Source: Piromyces finnis | Lineage: Eukaryota; Neocallimastigomycota; Neocallimastigomycetes; Neocallimastigales; Neocallimastigaceae | Length of the DNA stretch: 64,000 bases | Assembly (NCBI GenBank): GCA_002104945.1 | Contig: MCFH01000013.1 | Span: 124,001 to 188,000, forward strand | Direction of reading: 5' to 3' | Part shown: positions 58,001 to 64,000 of the stretch, piece after piece | Layout: every line of letters begins with the position of its first letter | How positions within the stretch are numbered: the first letter of the stretch is position 1 | Notes under the pieces: model-generated | The model's database searches: none | What the model was told of the DNA's origin: nothing | What the model saw: the letters and a program-made list of their open reading frames with translations, nothing else | Program-made: the position numbers and the translations under genes

Positions 58001-61000
58001 GTTTTTCTTAGCCACACTTCCTTTATATTTAACAATAATAGAATTACTACCAATTAAAGAACCAATACTCATACTTTTAATATTTTTGAATAAATTATTA
58101 TTGGATGAAGTCTATTATATTTTATTTACATTATTTTTAAAATAAATAGTTAATTATCTTTTTTCTATACTTATTTAAAAGTATATAAATTTACTAACTT
58201 TTATATATATCATATTTTAAATATACAAATTAATATTATAATATTTATTTACCTTATCTTCATTATTTCCTTTTTGTTTACCAAATTTTAAGAAAGAAAA
58301 TGAATTTTTCTTCTTATTTTTATTATCATCCACTACATTATTAGGCTTTAAAATTAAGCAATAAGTATACAATAATAGTATTATATATAGTACAAAATTA
58401 TTTATTTTTTAAAAATATTTTTGTTGTTAAATTATTTTTATTAATGATACCTCTTTTACTTCTTCATCAATAGATGAATCATCAAATGAGTTTTTCTCAC
58501 TTATTGATTCTATATCTTCATCACTATTCTGATCTCTCTCTTCATCAAAATCAGAATTATCGCTATTACTTTGTTGACTGTCATCAATTACTTCAGTTTC
58601 TTCACTATTGTCTTTTTCTTCTTTTTCTTCTTCTTCATTTTCTGATTTACTTTTTTCTATATCATATTCACTATCACTAGTACTTAAACTATCATCAAAT
58701 GAATTTTGTTTACTTTCATCAATTTCTTTTACTTCTGATAAATCTTCATCAAAATCTTCTTCTTCACTCTTAGATGAAAGAACTTCAGATATGGCTGATA
58801 CTGATTGAGTTGATGATATAGATAATATTTCATTCTGTAATAAAATAAGGATATAAGAAATTATAAATTAGCAATAAAAATATTATTAATTTTTATAAAT
58901 TAAAATAATAATTAAAATATATATATATGATTTATAAATTAAAATTAATAAATATGGATTGCGATTTCTATTTAAATATACCATTTCCTCTTTTTTACTT
59001 TCTTTTGTACTATCTATACCTAAATCATTACTGAAAAGATTATTTCTTATTACAGTAACTTTAGGTTTAGATGATTCTTCATCAGAATTATGGGAATCCC
59101 AACTAGATTCATCATCATCATCAAAACTATTTTCAATAATGTTTTCATCCTCATTAACCAATTGCTTCTTTAAATTATTACTTACTTTATTTTTATCTAC
59201 AACATCAAATAAATTGTTCTTAATAATTTTTGGTTTTGATTCAAAAGCCTTTTCTTTAATAGAAATTTTTGAATTTTCTGAATCCCAATTTGATTCATCT
59301 TCATCTTCATCAAAACTATTATCATTATCTTCATTTGTACCTTTAATTATTTTAATAATAGATACCTCATTATTTGTTTCGTTATCAGTATTAAAATCAC
59401 TAACTTCAGATATGGAAGCAATAGAGGTTGTTGGTGAATTAGATATTTTTCTAATTACTTTAACACTATTATTAGTTGTATTAATTTGGTTTATAGATGT
59501 TTGATCATTAGTTGATGACCAACTAGATGATTCGCTCGAAGACCAGTCATCTTTTTCATTCTCTTCCTTTTTCGAAGAAGGCTGTTGTGCCTTAATAATT
59601 TTAACATTGTTATCGCTATATGAAGTACTATCAAAACTATTATCATTAGGCTGTTGTGTCTTAATAATTTTAACATCATTATTATTATCACTATATGAAG
59701 TACCATCAAAACTATTATCATTAGGCTGTTGTGTCTTAATAACTTTAACACTATTATTATCACTATATGAAGTACTATCAAAACTATTATCATTAGACTG
59801 TTGTGCCTTAATAATTTTAACATTATTATTATCACTATATGAAGTACCATCAAAACTATTGTTATTATTACTTTCATCATCATCAAAACTATTATTTTCT
59901 ATCTCTTTCTTTCCTTGATACTTATTAATCACTTCTGTATCCTTATTATTATCATCGAAACTATTAGATTTTGATTCATTAGTTTCGTCCTCATCATCAA
60001 AACTATTTTTATTAGTTTCTGTAATATTGATATCTTGATTAGTTTTTTGACCATCATCAACATAATCTTTAAATAATATTAAATAATAAATTAATGTTTT
60101 ATCAAAGCATTATACATAATAATAAATATAAATTAAAAAGAAATAACATTATATTATAGTATAATAGGTTTTTTGTTATTATATTATACTTAAATAATAC
60201 CTTCTGTAATACTTTCCGTACTAAGATCTGAAAATTCTTCTTCCGATATATCATTCATTGTATTTTCTGGTTGTGCTTTAGCACCAGATTTTACAAAAAC
60301 TTTCACCTTTTTTGTATCAGTACTTGCATCAAAACTATTATTATCATTAGTATCATCAAAACTATTTTCTATTGCTTTTATAGTAGTTTCAACGCCTTAT
60401 ATCATCAATATATATTAACAATATTTATAATTAATAAATAATTTATATTTCATTTAATATATTATATATATTTATTTATTTATTCATCACTATATTATAT
60501 TACCATTGCCACTATTATTATCATTGTCATTATTATTACTATTATTATCACTATAACTATCACTATCATTATCATTATTATTTAATTTAATTATATCTTC
60601 ATTCTCTTCTTTTATATTGGTTTTTGTTTCAATTTGATTAATTGAATTTTGGTTTTCATTTTGATTTTTTAAGTCATTCTTTTCTTTTTTATCTTTTATT
60701 TTGGAAGAAAATTTTTTATCATTATTTTTTGTTTTTTCTGGTATTAATTGGACAGTACTTAAAAATTCAATATTATTTTTATCATCTTCTTTTTTTACAT
60801 ATTCTTTATTCATTGATCCGTTTAATGGAACTGTTGATACATTTATGTTATTATTACTATTATTTAAATTAATATTTTTTTGTAATGGTAGACTATTTAT
60901 AGTATCAATATTACTACTATTTATATTAGGAATAAAGCCACCTTGATTTAACGAAATATTCGATATATTTACTTTATTTTGGTCCATGATTTTTAAATTA

Positions 61001-61473
61001 ATACTTTCTAAGGAAGGCATTTGTTTTTGGCTTGGACATTCAGGCAATTCTTTATTTATATTACTGACATAACTACTATTTTGTGATTTAAATAATATCA
61101 CTGGTAATGGAGGAACGTTATAATAATTATTAATATCGTGAGGAGTATTGCTAATAGAATAATTTAAAGATGGATTTCTGTTAATATTACTAAAATAATT
61201 AGAATAATTAGTATTATTAAATGAACCATTATGGTATGGGTTAATATTGATATTGCTATTCATTGATGAATTAGTATTTGAATTGTTAAAAGAATTCGGA
61301 AGAATACCATAATTCATATTAGAATAATTTAAATTGATATATGAACCACTTGAATAATTATAATTATTACTGTTTATACATGAATCCATATCATTAATTT
61401 TATAATTTAAAGGATCAGTTAAATTAGTAGTTGATAAATTATTGTTATTGTTGTTGTTATTATTAGTATTATT

Positions 61474-61542
<69 letters not shown>

Positions 61543-64000
61543 ACTACAATTTTTATCCATATTTTTAGCTTGCGTTTTAATATTATCTTTATTCTTAGTT
61601 ACTTTATTAGATCTTTGGATTTTATTGTAACTTTTTTTATTATATTCTTTTCTATTGTCAAATTTTTCATTATTATCTTCGATGATTTTTTCATCTTCTA
61701 CTTCTGAACTATAACCAGAAAACTTTGTAATATCCGACATTGTCAAAGAGGTAGTTGATAAATCTGAATTTGATGTTGATGTTGGTGTTGACGTTGTTGA
61801 GAAGGAAGATGTTAATGTTGTTGAACTATGTTTTATATTATAATCTTTTAAAAAAAAAAAAGAAAGAATATAATAAATAATAATAATAATTAATTAATCA
61901 AAAATATAATATAATATCAAAAATTTAAGAAACATTTTTTCCTTTAAAAAATTTTATATATTATTAAAAACTACCATTATAGTTTTCAAAAGTACGTTGC
62001 CAATTATGTAATTGGTTAGGATTAGTATTAAATTGAGTATTTGAATTAGTAACATTCTGAATATTTGATTTTTTACTTTTATTATTATTCTTAAATAGGG
62101 GTATATTAAATAGTTTTTGAAATAATCCTGTATGCTTATCAGGTATTTCCTTAGGTATTGTATTAGTTATACTGATTGTATTTAACATTAAGTCATTTTT
62201 TAATTGATTCATTTCTTTTTCTACTTCTTTTTCTATTTGTTTTTTAATTTCTTTTTCTCTTTTATGTTTTCTCATTTTATTATACATCCTTTTATCATAT
62301 TTCTTTTTTTTATTATGGTTTTTACTATGAGATGGTAGGGATTTTAATTGTGTTTGTGAAAAGTGTCTATTCATAGGGGGTTTTTTCATACTATTTACTA
62401 TATCTTTATTACTATGAGATTTATTGCAATCATTACTCTGAACATATTCATTATGATTATTATTTGATAATAATGAGATATTTAATGATGAAGAATCATA
62501 AGATAAAGTATTCATTGGACTATCATTATTATTGATATCATTAATTAATGAAGAACTATTTACTTTTGAAGCAACTGTTTTATTATTAATTTGATATTTT
62601 GATAGTTGATCATTTTTCTTATTCCTATTTGAAACAGCCTCTTCCAAATTTTTTAATTTATATTTCTTTTTTTTATTTAGTATAACATTATTATTATAAG
62701 TATTAATAGATACTCTTGCATTTTCCAACTTTTTTTCTTTTTCACTTGATTCTATTGAAAAAGTTTTATGAGAATAAGGTTCATGTATTTCTGTTTGTTT
62801 CTCTTCATATATATACTTTGAATTTATTTTATTTTTCCTTATAGTATTAACTGTATCTGAATGATTTTGTAAAATATCATCAGGATTACTGTTAGAATGA
62901 CTAAATATAGCATTATTATTAAACTTATTTATATTATATAATATTTATTTATTAGTATTATTAATCAGACGTTAGTTTATAACAATATAATATAATAATA
63001 TATAATATACTTTTGATTTATCTGTCAAAGTATCACTTATTAATGATGAATAATCATCAGTTGAATTATCCAAATTGATATTCATAATGGGTGATCCTTT
63101 TGATGTTTCCTTATTTTTGTATTTATTACCTTAAATTTTAAATTAATAAATTAATAAATGAATATAAAATTCGAGGTTTTTTTCTCATCACTTTTAATAT
63201 TTCATGTAATATAAATACAATAAATATTATAAATATAATACCATACCATAATAATTTTTTATTTTTTTATAAACATCGGAGTTTAGCAAATCTTTACAAT
63301 AAAGATGGAAAGAAATCATATATAATGAAATTTGGAGGGGGGAATAAGTAAAATCAAATATTTTATATTATTATTTGTTATATTAATTATTAATAATTAT
63401 ACCACTTGTTTGAGCTGATAATAAATGATTTTTTCTCTTTTTGTTTTTTAATTGTATTTTTTATTTGGAAAATATATAATTATAATTAAATTGATTATAT
63501 TTAATCTTTTATTAATAATATTTTATTTAAACAATAAATATGATAAATGATGATGCTTACTCTTTCTAATAACATATAATTAATATACTTTTATATATTT
63601 CAAAAAAAAAAAAAAAAAAAAAAGTTAACAAGGATTTTATAATCAGAAATTATTATATTATAATAATTACATTAATTTTATTTGAATGATTATCCATTAC
63701 TGAAAAGTTGTTATTATTGCTATCTTCTGTTATTTCTTCGTTATCATTTAGTAAAACAGTTTCTGTTTTTCCAAAATCAGAAACGTTTGAAAGTTTTTGA
63801 TTATTTAAGCTTTGTTGCTTTTTATTTCTTTTAATATCCAAACAAAATTGTTGAATTTCATGCATTGCTTGTTGTTGATAATTAATTTCATTATTTTTAT
63901 GTTTATTATTTTTATTTAAATGTAATGGATATGCTGGATAATTTGAATTTGATTTAAAAACTTTTTTCTTATTATTTGATATATTTTTATGCTTTGAATA
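55043..64000 (-). CDS. Very large multi-exon gene of unknown function, 5' end beyond the window
   Basis: I do not recognise the family. Exons from phase-consistent GT...AG junctions: 63671-64000 (edge), 63247-63291, 63011-63129, 61975-62923, 60504-61844, 60201-60395, 58982-60066, 58451-58834, 58253-58345, 57915-58111, 57618-57833, 57492-57523, 57281-57379, 57038-57141, 56852-56929, 56467-56716, 56303-56360, 56120-56198, 55896-56011, 55622-55805, 55043-55507. All phases agree except the junction upstream of 63291, which is unresolved. This gives about 2140 residues in the window. The N-terminal 1500 are Asn/Ser/Asp/Lys-rich, with poly-Asn near 61470-61540, a coiled-coil-like KEIKKQIEKEVEKEM near 62225, and many NSFD motifs. 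The C-terminal 620 are helical (for example CGNALMMLIRD, LLFSYHPVLIAYIF). A cytoskeletal or signalling scaffold is possible but unproven. Confidence 0.7.
59585..59865 (-). repeat. Coding tandem repeat, four units of about 24 codons
   Basis: Inside the large gene, four consecutive units read NSFDxTSYSDNN then VKIIKxQQ. Unit length varies by one or two codons. The DNA repeats have a period of about 72 bp. Confidence 0.85.

Noticed and set aside
61442-61630. Poly-Leu frame on the plus strand
   Set aside because: Antisense of a poly-Asn stretch in the large minus-strand gene. 38588-38962 is likewise the antisense of the receptor's Asn-rich tail.

Overview
The window looks like nuclear DNA of an anaerobic gut fungus (Neocallimastigomycota). 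The basis is extreme AT richness with long A/T homopolymers and microsatellites, short fungal-type introns (GTA(A/T)GT...AG), a CBM1 cellulose-binding remnant, tandem CBM18 chitin-binding modules, a class C-type receptor carrying a bacterial-style solute-binding ectodomain, and several intronless genes of bacterial character (GH115, SGNH esterase, GH24 lysozyme, PfpI family). The lineage is inferred from this combination. No marker gene fixes genus or species.

Layout. 1-3092: 5' part of a Ty3/gypsy element on the minus strand. Its gag and pol are joined by a convincing -1 frameshift signal, and it runs off the left edge. 3592-10116: a complete, young Ty3/gypsy chromovirus on the plus strand, with 830-bp LTRs that look identical, a TTTAG target duplication, one 1512-codon gag-pol frame, a chromodomain and a Tf1/sushi-type self-priming site. 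11448-12113: dead CBM1 protein gene. 14154-19236 (minus): a 27-exon gene in which each leucine-rich repeat has its own 69-bp exon, ending in three CBM18 modules. 20571-21205: hexanucleotide microsatellite.

22368-53634: two head-to-head copies of a divergent gene pair, a GH115 xylan alpha-glucuronidase and an SGNH/GDSL esterase, arranged as a large interrupted inverted repeat. The esterase proteins are identical and the GH115 proteins differ at one residue, yet the sequences between the paired genes have diverged clearly. This suggests gene conversion of the coding arms. Between the arms lie a dead LINE 3' end, a degenerate third GH115 fragment, a two-exon receptor gene and a PfpI-family gene.

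The right-hand pair is split by a 4.9-kb LTR element (44196-49084; LTRs identical by eye, GAGGG target duplication). It has almost no recognisable pol and instead carries an intact GH24 (T4-type) lysozyme gene in its own sense. I consider this the most unusual object here: a non-autonomous retroelement with a lysozyme cargo, inserted in the promoter region shared by two xylan-debranching genes.

55043-64000 (minus): a very large multi-exon gene of unknown function with an Asn/Ser/Asp-rich N-terminal half and a helical C-terminal half, running off the right edge. Functionally, GH115 and the esterase fit the removal of glucuronate and (by inference) acetyl branches from xylan. The LRR-CBM18 protein and the lysozyme fit surface chitin binding and defence against rumen bacteria. 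The receptor fits nutrient sensing.
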